Positions 31,001 through 43,255 of a stretch of 64,000 nucleotides of DNA are shown piece by piece; positions within the stretch are counted from its first letter, which is position 1; each line of letters begins with the position of its first letter. A program made the position numbers and the translations under genes. The stretch comes from Volutella citrinella (lineage: Eukaryota; Ascomycota; Sordariomycetes; Hypocreales; Nectriaceae). The notes below the pieces were generated by a model. The model was given only the letters and a program-made list of their open reading frames with translations, made no database searches and was not told the DNA's origin. The DNA is taken from the NCBI GenBank assembly GCA_034401135.1, contig JAWZSP010000007.1, forward strand, positions 1,674,001-1,738,000, in the 5' to 3' direction.

Positions 31001-33439
31001 CAAGGCCATAGATCTACAGCTACGCCGCTTCCCAGAAGACTAGCAATTGCTAGCTGCCGAAGCGTGTTTCTCCATTATCTGAGCTCACATCCATATTGGA
31101 GGATACCCTGAGCTATAGTGGCGGTTGTCGCATCGCACGCTCAGCTGAGGGCCCAGCCAGCAGACGGCCGGCGTTTTGCGGAAGCAATCTCTCCATGTGG
31201 GGAGATCAGCACCAGCCTTCCCGGCCGCAGGTACTGGGAGGCAACCTTAGACATTTGGCACTGTACTGAACATGTCCTCCAGCATTCCCAGGAATTGCCA
31301 ATTGGGGCGCCCACGTCACCCAACTTAGAATCTGGGGAAGTCAGGGATGGAAATCAGATGGTGTGTGCACTGTCACCTCCCCAGGGTCAGGGACCTGGCA
31401 AGCGCAAATAGCTTCCCCGGAACCCCAGACCAGGGGGGCGGCATCCACGGACGGATGGTGGACGGGTCGAGGCTGGCGACTTGAAAGGCTGGGGACGTGT
31501 TGAGGCGGCGTGAACTTGGGTCTCCGCTAGACGCAATTGGGGTAGACCCAGCACGGGGGGGACTGGGAGTTGAATTGTAGGGGTCTTGTCGGTGTCGCGC
31601 AAAGGACGTTGAACCTTCAGAGCAACTAGGTCGTGCCCGGTGCCAATAGTAGGAGCCAGTGGCCTGAGCCACAGCCAGGCATTCGCGTGGGTAACATTTC
31701 ATGGGATGGGCTGCAGAAGTAGTGGAAACGTAATGGAGGGTGGAAAACGTGGAAGGGAAGATAGCCCGGGTCTCCCGCTTGAGCGATGCCCCAGTGCTGG
31801 TCTCACGCGCATGGGCGCACGGAATGGCTTCCAGGTTGCCAGAGCCTCCCGACATGGCCGTCAGTCGCCGTCCGAAAGCGGTGAGGATGAGTACGGTACT
31901 CGAGGCAACACCATACAGTACATACTACCCTTGCGTCGAGTCGAGAGCCAACGCGGCCAAAATACACGGGCTGACAATGGCATACCTCATGGAGCAAGAC
32001 AATCATTGCTGTAAGACCCTGAATGTGTGTACCCTCCAAAGTTCGTTTGGAATTATCCAACGCCCAGGCCAGTCGACCTGCATATCGGCAGCGAATCGCG
32101 GCCCTTGAATATGGCAGGCATCCTCAGGTGGCTGCAGCTTGCGATGACCGGGCCCTCCAGCTCACGGTGGGCCTCGGCGCACCTGACCTCATCTTCATCC
32201 TATGCATCCATGGGCTCTGGCCTCGTTCAGGGTTCTGTTGCATCCATGCACAGTTGGTGCGTTGCCCCCCCTGTGAGAGGAAGGGAAGTAAACCAAGCTT
32301 GCGTGGTATCTCGATGCACGACTGTTGATCTTTAATTCGCGACTGGGCAGCAACGAAACCAAAGGGTCGCGCGTGCCACCGCCTCCAATTTTGGAGATAT
32401 TTGGGGGTTCTCCCAGCGAGTGCAGCAATAGCCAGGCTTCAAGATTGGGGCACCAATCATGACTAGACCATGGCCGCAAGAACCGGTTAGAGAACCCCCT
32501 GCTTCTGACATGTTGCTAGCAATCAATACTCCGTAGGACTCATTACCCCGGATGCGCAAGAGGTCGCAACCAGTATACCACATGCGTGTGAGTGGGCAAA
32601 TATGGTTCTCCCTGATAATCAAAGCCCTGCCATGTCGCTCCGTGATCCACCCGTGGGTCCATCTGTGCGCCGTCACGTTGTTAAGATGACGGGCGTTGAA
32701 AACAGCACCCTCAACGCGGCCCAATCCTGATGTGGCACAGCCTCCGGGTGTCAATAGCCAGGGCCCAAGAGGCCAGTGGAGCATTCGCGGAGAGGCTCCA
32801 ACAAAGATGGCAATCCTCCATCTGCCTCGTTCCCAAGCGGCGGCTTCCTTTGCATAAACGGCTGGGTGCGATACGTCTCGGGGCCTTATGGCGGTTGATG
32901 CAAAACAGGCGCGTTCTCCGACTGGAATAGCAACGAGGGAGGATTCGAGCACGACGCTGCAGGTTGGGGCTCTGTTTTCGCCCAGTCGCTGCCATCAATG
33001 CATCTTGGGCGGGCTGTGCAAGGACTTGTCTGGATCACTAGAGCAGAATCGCAGGCTCGCGATGGCGTTGGGTACCTTAGTGGCGTGAATGACGTAGGTA
33101 CCTTAGTCTGGACCTTTGGGCAAGGGTGCTCGGCAAAATGCGAGACGGATGAGCTCTTGCATTGAGCCGAGTTAGGTTCGTGCCCCGGACTAACTACCTT
33201 ACCCAGCAGGAGCTGCAACACATTGACGACGGGAGGCCACTAAAGAATTGGTTGATCCTAAGCATGTAACAGATCGGGCAAACTGGCGGAGGCATGCAAA
33301 AGGGCCTCTGGGAAGCAAGCCGCTTCTGATGTTTTGAGGTTTATTAAGCAGAGCGATGGCGGCAAGGAGCTCTCAGGCGCGTTGGCATTCGAATCCTGAC
33401 ACTCTAGCGCTTCTGTTCGGCCTTCCTACCGCGGAGGAG
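28026..33439. other. Gene desert, left part
   Basis: This is about 5.4 kb with only short overlapping frames on both strands and no recognisable protein, tRNA or rRNA. The first few hundred bases are the promoter of the CAP gene. Short palindromic words ggtaccttag (33071-33080) and taggtaccttag (33095-33106) occur near the right end, just before the transposon relic. Confidence 0.5.
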
Positions 33440-33441
33440 TA

Positions 33442-33925
33442 CAGTGGGGGGACAAAAGTGTCGAGGCAGGCCCACTTTTACACTAAAACGCTAGCTGTTT
33501 AAACACTAATTAAACAGCAATATAGTCTTCTAAAAGTCTTAAAAAATTTAATATAGCTTTTCAAATACTTAAAGTATTTTATATAATTTTTTTATAAATA
33601 TATATTAAAAACTCGATTTTATATTATTTTTTAAAGTTAAGATAAAATCCTAATTTTTTATTATAGTGGGTTATAGTGGATTGATAGGGGATAAGAAAAT
33701 AGGTAAAAATTAAAGGTTAAGTTTATTAATTTTTAATAGCCTGATAATTATATTATAACTTTTAAAAAAACTATTATAGTAAATATTAATTAATAATCTA
33801 TATATAGTATTTTTTTTAAGTCTTAAAATATATTACTAAGCGAGATATAAGGGAGTGTTTATAGAGGGTTTTCCGGGTTTAAGGTGGGAATTACAGGGTG
33901 CCTCGACACTTTTGTCCGGGAATTG
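33442..33925. mobile_element. MITE-like relic with terminal inverted repeats and TA target duplication
   Basis: A 484-bp element lies between terminal inverted repeats of 27 bp at 33442-33468 and 33899-33925. Their inner 19 bp (ggacaaaagtgtcgaggca) match perfectly, and the outer ends share CA and then diverge. It is flanked by TA on both sides (33440-33441 and 33926-33927), the target duplication of Tc1/mariner-type (including Fot1/pogo) elements. The interior is extremely AT-rich, with long A and T runs and no open frame, as expected of a non-autonomous element decayed by repeat-induced point mutation. No transposase lies nearby, so it would have been moved in trans. Confidence 0.9.
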
Positions 33926-36900
33926 TAGTGCGAGGCAAGGCGGTCCATGCTCTTGAAGCTTTCTCACAGCAGGTTGTATACTAGATACCCCTTCGCTGCA
34001 TATCGCAACAAACTATCTATTTTCTAGTACGTGTTCAATCTTATATCTTTGGGTGTCCGTGTGTTCCTGGATGCTCATCCTCGGTGTGCTAGCCTGAAGT
34101 AATTACACAGGTCCGGGGCCGTAGACGCCCCGAAGCTGGGTATTAGATTGACTTCCCCCCAAGGCGCTACCACCCACGACGCACCTCGGAGGGTCCCATC
34201 GCATAGCGAGGCCTGGCAGGGAGGTCCTGTGACTGCATGGCCGTCGAGGCTCGTGCCAGTGGTGTATGGGACAGGGATCAAGTTTATGCCGTCGAAACCC
34301 CATTCGTGCGTGCCCGTACGCCATGCTAGCCCAAGCTGCTTCAATGCCAGTGCGCGCCAGGAGTCGACGGGATCGTTGAAATGTCCGGCAGTGGCTCGAT
34401 ACCCAGACGCCGACGGGCAATGTAGCGGTGAGCGTGCAAACACGGCCGTGGCAGCACTCATATTATTAGCCTATCCGAGTCACGCTTCGCCGCTTCTGGA
34501 GCACAGAATGACTGGGCGAGCAAATCCTCTGCCGGCGGCGAGCTTGCACTGGCTTTCTGGAGCAGGCGCTAGCACAGTGGAAAGGAACCGTCTCAAACCC
34601 CGAGGCCGGGGACAGGCGTGGGCAATCGTCGGCACCGGAGGAGGGTTAGTGGGGTGAGTGTCCGCCAGCCCACACCTGCCCATGATTCGCTAGGTCCTCG
34701 CCATGCCCTAGTCGGGCCAAGGCCCGGGGCCCTTTTGACTTGCGTGAGGTGGATCGGGGCGTTTTACCCGCGGCGGCGCATGTACGAGGTAACAGGTGGT
34801 GCGTTTCTTGGGTCTGCGACGGCGGATGCTAGTGCCTGTGAGTTACAGAGGATGTGCGTGTACCATTAGCGTGTAGGTAAGGTAGGTGTGTGACGCAGCA
34901 AGCTTGAGACGCCATGCCCTAACGAAACGGAGCACCCTCCTCCAGACTGCCGGCAGTACCTCGACCTGGACAGTGAAGCCGGCAGGCTACGCACAGTCTT
35001 CCAGAGCTGCCGCCGCCCGTAGTTGTGTCTTGAACGCCGTGAGCTTTGTTAGCTTGTCGTGGGGGATTAATAATGCAACGAACGCTAACATTGTCACGCT
35101 GGTCGTGACGCTCCTTGCCTTCCACTGAGAAATATATGGGAGTCGAGACGGGATCCTCGAAATACAGAGAGAGCCTTCAGTTTGTTTGACGGACGGGCAG
35201 CGCTGGAAATAGCAGCAACGCATATGCGTCACCCTCCAGAGTCAGCCGCCACCTCGGGTTGTTGGTTCCTGGATCAAGATGGGTGCCAGCACGCCTCATT
35301 TCACGCACAGCAAAGAACATGAAATGGGATCCCGCTTCTGGAAATCATGTGAGCGCTGCAGCATCAACTCGGCACCCGTCCCTTCTAGCAGTCTGTTGGC
35401 CGAATCACCCAGACGCCGCCATAATCATGTCCATAAGCTTGGGAGTAGATCATTCAGATTTCGTTCATTGTACGGTACTTCGATGTCGGAAGTCTGTCCA
35501 TGCGCCTGTGCTGTCGATTATGACTCTTGCCAGAATCAGATGCTGCCTTGGTCAGGAACGGAGAGGAAATCCGATGCCATGTGCCTGTTTTATCGTGGTT
35601 GCCATCCAGGCTGCTGATTGAGGGCGCGTTGGTCAGTAAATAGAATGATGGAAGCAAGTGGTTGGTCGCACCGTCAAAAGATGTTCAGCTCGCACATGGC
35701 GATATCGGTTGGTGCCAACTCTCTCAGCTTCGCTACTGGCCGACATGCCCCCCTGCCACCAGCAGCGCTATTTGCAGGTGTGCAATCGACTAACAATAGC
35801 GGCGTCGGAGATAGCTCGTCTCTATTGCCGCTGCTTATCTGGCTGTGGAAGGAGGGAGGAACTCACGAGCATAATTACGCAGAACATGCCCATGTGCGCA
35901 TTCGCGTAGTCCACATCGATAATTACTGGCAGGCAAGACAGGATTGGCGTGGTGAGAACGAGTGCACTGTACAAGTGACGACTGCAGCCCGTGCGTGGCC
36001 GTCTAGACTGGGCCCAAGTCACACCAAGCATGCAATATCAGACATTCTCGGGTTGACCATGGAGACTCAAGGCGCCCGGCCTCGTCTCCAATCAGTGTTG
36101 AGATTTGAGAATCCGATGGTAATCCGTAATTAGCTCAAGTCCAGCGACCCTCAGCGCTTACTTCCTGGTTGACGACTTGGCTTGGCACCGAGAGCAGAGA
36201 TAACGAAGCTAGGCAAGCTCTACGGCGTCTACGCCGCAATAATAAAGGGTCCAGGAGCAACTCCATAATAACATCCATTAATAAACAGCAACAGGTAAAA
36301 ACAACTGTGTGCGCGTGGGCATGCAGGTGGGCACTGCTGCACCCGGACCCAGTGCGTGTTGGAAATGCCCGTCATCTTGCCGTGGTCCAATTCCCAAATC
36401 GGGAGCTGTGCAGCCGACGCAGACGACTAGCTCCTGGTCCAATCCGAGGCTCCCATCAGCCCCAGGTCTGTTACAGTGAGATTAAGCGCCCTGGTGAGTG
36501 CTGCACCTGGAAGGGATACCGGGGCAATGTCAATCCGTTGAGGCTAGGCGCATTCGAGGGCCGAAACCTGGCCCATTCCTCCCGGAAACGGCACCAGCGG
36601 CACTGCTTTCCACGGCCGCGTACTGTGCATACGGCGTAAGATTGCCTGGGCTGGGTCGCCATGAATGCGTGCTGACAGGGGCATCACAGGCTGGAGCTGG
36701 AAGCTGTGCCTCGAATTTCCATGGCACAGACGGGCGTGCTCACGGGAACGCTACGAGCACAAGAGGTGCCTGATGGTTGGGCCGGCTTAGGCGAGCTGCT
36801 GCTGGCGCTGTTGGTATTGGGAGGGAATATCTTCGGGCTTAACGCGCGAGAGCTCTTCAATCACCCACCAGACAGACACTAACAAGATCACGGAATGGTT

Positions 36901-38619
36901 ATCTGCTATTGGCGGCACTCGTGTCTTCGCCGTCGTTTGCTATTCGTAGATCCAACAGCCTTGAAGGTGGTAGTCGCAGCGTAAGTGACCTGCACTCTGC
37001 ATCTGGTGCAGAAATTCGCGGCCTGGCAGCCCAGTTAAAACGCCGTGACCTGTCTGTCTTTGGGCTGGGCATGATGATGACCAGCACCGTGTTTGTTCCC
37101 ACTGGTCCATCCACTCCCGGTCAAATTGCCGTAGCTACGGACTAGGCAAAAGTGCTTCTTTTGTGGCGGCAAAGGCGAGCAGGGCACCTATCCCAGAAGT
37201 AATTGATTCATATCTCGACCCAAGAGGGCAACGCTGGGTGTTGGACATCAGCACAAATTGGGTAGGTCTTATCCACCCGGCACTTGGCCCTCCCTGTTCA
37301 CTGAGTCAACCAGACCATCGACCAAGGATGGGCAAGCCCACCCCGACTGTCACTCCAGGGGAGAAGGATGCTATAGAGAGAGTGTGTGTGTGCAGAGTGA
37401 CGCCACCCCTCGGCGCGGCTCTGCAGAACGAGAGATACAGGCTATCATCCCGCCCAAAGGTACTCCTTGGATGATCAGCTTGTAAACTATCACAGCACTA
37501 CTAGTAGCGACCAAAAAGCATTATCGGAATACAGCGCCGACTCCGTCTATAGTTCCTGGTGTCAGTAATTAATCCTCGCATTCCATGATGGAACTACTGC
37601 ATGGGCTACCAGCACCCACGATCAACCTCGCCTAGGATCGACTGTTGCAACGGAGAGCCTAGACCCAGAAGGCCAGACGTCGACGAGGCTCCCCACCCAC
37701 GCCAAACCAGCCCACCACCACGAGACGTAACGAACGAGACAGGCAAGATGGTACAGGCAGGCAGGCCGACCAAGTACGAGAGGTACGGGGCGGTACGTGC
37801 CTGTGTCCCTTCTAGCTCCGCTGATACCTGCGTGCATCGCCCGGCTACGGAGTGCCCCGCGGTATCGGGGCACGTACCACAAGTACCGCACTGGGCTTGG
37901 GAGGTCGAGTGACAGGGGGAGCACTGGCCGCAGCTGGCAAGGTGAGGGAAGCAGGGAGGAGGGATGGGCAGGAGGGCAAGGGAAGTTTAGAGCCACCAAC
38001 AGCCACCACCACACCAGGGATGGAAGGACTACCAGAAACAACCCAAGTAAGGCGCGCCAAGCTGCGCAGGTCCCAGTCCCAGTCCCAGTCCCAGTCCCAG
38101 CCGTACCGGAGTACCAAAGCAGGCAGGGTGTCAGAGGCGTGCACGGGAGTACTAGTACGCACCAAGGAGTACATGGACTAGGCGCCTGCCGGTAGGTACC
38201 AGCTCGCCCGCCGGACTCGCACTGTCTGGTACACGGTGCGCCTGCCTTTTGCCATCCTCGCTCCGGCGCCAACCTTCTTTCCTTTCTGACTCCCCAAGCA
38301 GCTGCTGCTTCGCTGGCGTGTTCTTGACGACTTTTTGAATTGCTTCACTTCACTTGGTTGCTGTGCGCGCGGAGGAGCATGCTCTTGTCGGCCACGGAAC
38401 ACGCCATCTTCCTCTACTCAACCTGACCCTCTCCGCCTCGCGTTCCTGGGCGCCCTCTCCCTTTCTCGCCCTCCCACCACCCCGCCCCCGCCACGACCTG
38501 ACGACCCGGCGCTCTCGCACCCAAACGGCGCCCGCCAAAACAACACCTCCCCGCCATCCGCCCGCCGTCGCCTCTTCCCGCCCCAACGCGCCCTCTCACG
38601 ATTTTGCGAGCTGCCTGCC
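33926..38619. other. Gene desert, right part, and C2H2 regulator promoter
   Basis: This is about 4.7 kb without a recognised gene. ATG-started frames of 128 codons (34075-34461, minus) and 171 codons (35618-36133, plus) exist but lack domain signals. The last about 400 bases before 38620 are strongly pyrimidine/CG-rich, as in many fungal 5' leaders, and probably hold the promoter and leader of the C2H2 regulator. Confidence 0.45.
38071..38100 (+). repeat. Hexanucleotide microsatellite (tcccag)5
   Basis: Five perfect tandem copies of tcccag lie about 520 bp upstream of the C2H2 regulator start codon. This tract is likely length-variable. Confidence 0.95.
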
Positions 38620-41600
38620 ATGGTGATTGACGACTCCAACGTCCGCGTCAACCGCTCACCCATCGCCATGTCCAATGCTGCAACCTCCACCGCCGCCACG
38701 GCGACCGCGCCCTCGACCACCGACGACTCTGGTAGGCACTGCCCCTCATGTTCCTCAGCCCCGACCCGCAGCTCCCGCCGCCGATTCACCCCCGACTCTG
38801 CATGCTGACCTTCCCAGCGTCCACCATCACGGTCAACACCAAGGTGCCCGCCAATTTTCCTCCTCCCAAGACGGACAAGCCCCGACCGCATGTGTGCGGC
38901 ACTTGTCAGCGCTCGTTCGCTCGATTGGAACATCTGAAGCGACACGAGCGTTCCCACACCAAGGAGAAGCCCTTTGAATGCCCCGAGTGTGCTCGATGTT
39001 TTGCCCGTCGTGATCTGCTGCTGCGCCACCAGCAGAAGCTTCACCAAACATCTACCCCTTCCTCCCGTCCTCGCAACCGCCGCGAGTCCGCCAGTGGTGT
39101 CGCTCCTGCCCAGAGCCGTGCTCGCAAGAACAGCGTCGCTGGCATCAACACGGGCGGCGTCAACAATGCCTCTGCCAACTCCATGCGTCCTCGCGCAAAC
39201 ACCATCAGCCACGTTGATGGCAGCGCGATGCAGATGATGGCGGCGGCAAACGCCTCTGTTGCCAGGGGCATGGCTCCTGCTCACACGCACAGCCGGCACC
39301 CTAGTCTCGCCGGCCTGCCCATCCACAACTTGGAACACATCTTTGGCGGTATGTCGGCCGCCATGGGACAACGAGGGGTTCAGCCGGGTCTGCCCAAGCT
39401 AGAGACAGGTACTCTGGGTAACATCGACTTCACCACTGGCCTGAGAACGGCCCCACCGCTTGCTGCGTTCAGCAATGGGTTCGACTTTGAGGGCCTGCTC
39501 TTCGGACCAGGCTCGACCATCAACCCCAACGCCCTTCATTATAACGATTCCCCGCAGTCCATGGCCTTGGAACAGACCTCGCCCTTTGCACAGCCCGTGA
39601 ATGATATTTCTACAAACCAAGCACTCGACGATAGTTTTGACTGGTTGACTGGTTTCGAGCATCAGATGTCCTTTAACACGAACGAGAACGTGGTAGACGG
39701 ATCGAGTCCGTCGGCCATTAGCACGACGAGCCAGAGTGGGATTAGCGATGTCATGTTGGATGGATCAAACCACCCGGCGCCGGCAGGGACAAGTACCATG
39801 TGGCAACCCTCCGTTATGGGACCCCCACAGATGCCGAACCCGTTTGCGATGGATCTAAATGGTTCGGTCTTCCCGGATCTCCTGAATGGGGCCCCGTTAT
39901 CACCTCAGCCAGCTTCTCAAAAGACCAATGACCCTTACTTTTCCACGCCTCCACCATCGCTGGGCTCGTTGAGCTCATCCGTTGTATCCGGCCTGAACGC
40001 TCACAACATTAACCAGACCCTAGGCTTCAACGCCGGCCCGGAGACACCCTCATCCCTCTACAGTGGAAACCACGGTGCCTCGCCCGTAACCACCATTACG
40101 GATGCAACGCGGAATGCCCTTGTGAACGCCTTGTCCCAGTGCCTGCCCTTTGGTGGTCGTAAATATTCCTTTACTTCTCAGGGCTCGCCGCAATCGCCTC
40201 ACGGCACGGCTCCCGGCACCAATCCCTCCTCCCAGGCCGCCAACCTGCCCAGTACCCAGGACCTCCAGCGTTACGTTGGCGCTTACCTTAACTACTTCCA
40301 CCCACATCTCCCCCTCCAACATCTTCCCACGTTGTCCTTCGATATTTCCCCTTCTATGCATAATAAGCGTCCCGGTGTAGGCGGTAGTGGCTGTCTGATC
40401 CTTTCAATGGCCGCCATCGGTGCCCTCTATGAGACCGAAGCTCCCCAGTCTCGAGAGCTCTTTGAAATGGCCAAGAAAATGATCTTCTTCTACCTCGAGG
40501 AACGCCGAAAGGCCGACGTCAGGAAGGCTGACATTCGGCGAGGTATGTCGGGAAGTGACCAAAGCCCTCGCCCACGAGAAGGTGCTGCTCATACGCCTGT
40601 CTGGCTCGTCCAAGCCATGCTGCTCAATGTTGTCTACGGCCACAATTGTGGTGATAAAACAGCGAGCGATATTGCCTCCACCCATTGTGCAGCCCTAGTC
40701 AGTCTAGCTCAGGCGGCTGACCTGCTCCGCCCTGAACGTGTGGATCCTGCAGGCGGACAGGATACCCATATGACTGATGATGGAAATTGGAATGCGAAGG
40801 CAGAGTCGGACCACGCGGACTGGATACGCTGGAAGACGATGGAGGAGCGCAAGCGCACGCTCTATGCGGTTTTCATAATGTCCAGCTTGCTGGTTTCAGC
40901 CTATAACCACACGCCAGCTCTCACAAACTCGGAGATTTTCCTTGATCTGCCTTGCGACGAGGAATTCTTCAGCGCTGAATCGAGCGCTGCGTTTGCGGCT
41001 CGGGGAGGCTTGGAAGCTGCCAACCACAACCGCATGTCTTTCCACGATGCCCTGGGAGAACTCCTCCGCGCCAACGAGAGGAAACAGCAGCACCTGGCAA
41101 TAAACGGGCAGCAGGGCTTGGATGTTTCCAACGGCGTCACGGACCCGCCGCTAACGGATCTAAAACCCAGCACGTTTGGCTGTCTCGTCCTTATCCACGC
41201 TCTCCACAATTACATCTGGGAGACCCGGCAGAGACACCATAATAAGATCTGGACCAATGAGGAGACTGAGAAGATGCACCGGCATATCGAACCCGCCTTG
41301 AAGGCATGGCAAACCGCATGGGCCAGCAATCCGCACCATAGCCTCGAGAGGCCGAATCCGTATGGCATGGGGCCTCTCTCAGCCGATGCGATCCCACTTC
41401 TCGACCTGGCTTATATCCGGTTATTCGTGAATCTATCTCGCTCCAAGGAGAAATATTGGCAGCGAGATTGGGATGGCATGGCCGAGGAGCTGTCGCGAGG
41501 CAGCGAAATTATTCAGCATGCAGAGCAGTCCCCGGATTCTGCGTCCGAGTCCGCAATCACTGATCCGTCCGACAACTCGGTGCACAGCTCAGTGTTTATC

Positions 41601-42218
41601 GAATCACCGACCACGCAGGGCTCCTCGAATGAGTATCCTCGAGCCAAATTTTCGCCCGCTACGCCTGGTGGATCCGGCATGTCGAATCGCGGGACATCAC
41701 GGCGAGAGAAGCATCTGCGAAAGGCTGCGTTCTACGCTGCAGATTCTCTGGCCATGTCCGACAAGCTTGGGGTGACTTTTGCCGACTTCTCCAGCCGCGA
41801 GCTACCACTGCAAGCTTCCCTGTGTGTGTTTGACTGCGCGCAGATCCTGGCAGAGTGGATCGCAACGCTGCAGGATCGGGTTGGGCGCTATCTTGGAATC
41901 CTCGGTCAGGACCAGGTAGACCTCACGCAGGTCCCCGCCATCATGTTGCTGGAAGAGGAGGATGTCAAGCTATTGGACAAGGTGCGCGAAGTCCTGGCTT
42001 CGGCCGAAATGAAGCTCAATGCCGACATGCCCAACGGAGATCCCAGCCTAGCGATGGACGGGCATCGAGGTTATGCTGCTAAGCTGCTTCGCATCACCGG
42101 CTTCATGCTCGACAGGGCTGCAGTGTGGCCCGCTACCCGGCTCAAGGCACGATGCTTGGAGGCGCATAGCAACCACATGCGCGCCCGCGCTGAAAAATCC
42201 GTCCTAGCAGTTGAGTGA
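38620..42218 (+). CDS. C2H2 zinc-finger plus fungal regulatory domain transcription factor (AmdX/ADR1-like architecture)
   Basis: Exons 38620-38731 and 38818-42218 (intron GTAGGC to TTCCCAG) encode 1170 residues starting MVIDDSNVRVNRS. Two adjacent C2H2 fingers are visible. Finger 1 uses C64, C67, H80 and H84 (HVCGTCQRSFARLEHLKRH). Finger 2 uses C92, C95, H108 and H113 (FECPECARCFARRDLLLRH). The linker TKEKPF is canonical. A basic patch follows (SSRPRNRRES). Residues about 120-490 are low-complexity Ser/Asn/Pro/Gln, a likely activation region. From about 510 to 960 lies a Fungal_trans-type regulatory region (YVGAYLNYFHPHLPLQHLPT, WIRWKTMEERKRTLYAVF). This two-finger plus regulatory-domain order is that of fungal AmdX/ADR1-type regulators of carbon or nitrogen use. 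The exact orthology is not certain, so no symbol is given. Confidence 0.9.
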
Positions 42219-43255
42219 GCTGACGACACTGGGGAACGACATTTTCCACGACTGTTCTTCCTCCCCGGCGATATCACGAAGGCCATGCTGAACGACCATC
42301 ATTGGGCACTCTGGCAGAAGCCAAATGGAGCGTGAGACAGGCGGACGCTGTTTGCTCACAACGAGCACGTTTCTCGTGGAAGAAGGCAATGAAACGCCCT
42401 CTCAAGTGCTTATATTGTTGGTGGCCCTTCGCACCCCAAGGACCTTACTCTGTGGAGAGTGCTTCATCATAACCGCTGGCTATTACCTCTGTATCCAGAC
42501 GAGGACTTTGTTCCATGTGTTGATTGGCTGAATACGACACGTCACGACTGAGGGATGAAAAGTACATGAGACCAGCGATGTCCTGGTCTGGCTTTTTGGG
42601 AATGCGAAAGTGTTGGCGTTGCGATGTAAAATTTGCTCTTACGACTACATGACCTCAGTTTTTGGATGTGTTGGTACGATGTGGGAAACTCGGTGCCCTT
42701 GTGTGCTACTAGTTTAGCATGCTGTGAAGATCTTCTGTCTTGATCACGCAGGGTTTTGGAGTCGGATTCTCACAGGGCAGGGCCGTTTTAAAGCCTCAAC
42801 AGTGTTGTCAAGCAGCGAAGGCGTTGTTTATGCACAGAACTAGACGATTGTTTTCGAAGCGCGCAATGTGTCTGTCGCAGAGTAGGGTCGATATCACGAG
42901 CTCGGTGGGCCGGGTTGGAGCCAGAGCAACCGGCTCCTGATGCCATGATGCTGGGCAAAGCTGCTGCCATTGCCGCCAGTGCATGGACAGGTGGCCAGTC
43001 AAAGTGTATTTATAACCTTGCCCTTTCTTCTTGGAGAGCCTTCGACGAGAACAAAATGAAAGACGAGTTGAATAACAACAATCAAGGGTGAACTGATGAG
43101 CCGTGGCTTGGGCGGTGCCAAGAACAATGGCGCGCAGAGGAGATGATGTCTGAAGAATTATGAGTAAATACTGCCTTTTGAAGATGGATAGCTAACAGAT
43201 TGCAGCAAGCCTGGGTGACTTGCTCCCAAAGATACACACCCTCCCCAGGGACCCA
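42219..43255. other. Convergent intergenic region
   Basis: This holds the 3' flanks of the C2H2 regulator and of the minus-strand dehydrogenase. Only short shadow frames occur, and I see no gene. Confidence 0.5.

Noticed and set aside
33380..33410. Possible tRNA because of attcgaatcctg
   Set aside because: The flanking 5-bp stem does not pair, and there is no A-box at the right distance.
34075..34461. 128-codon minus-strand frame with ATG in the gene desert
   Set aside because: It overlaps plus-strand frames of similar length, with no domain and no neighbour evidence.
35618..36133. 171-codon plus-strand frame
   Set aside because: There is no domain, it is Ala/Arg/His-rich, and the start is not in a convincing context. 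It is probably chance.
38418..39371. 317-codon minus-strand frame
   Set aside because: It is antisense to the leader and zinc-finger exons of the C2H2 regulator.
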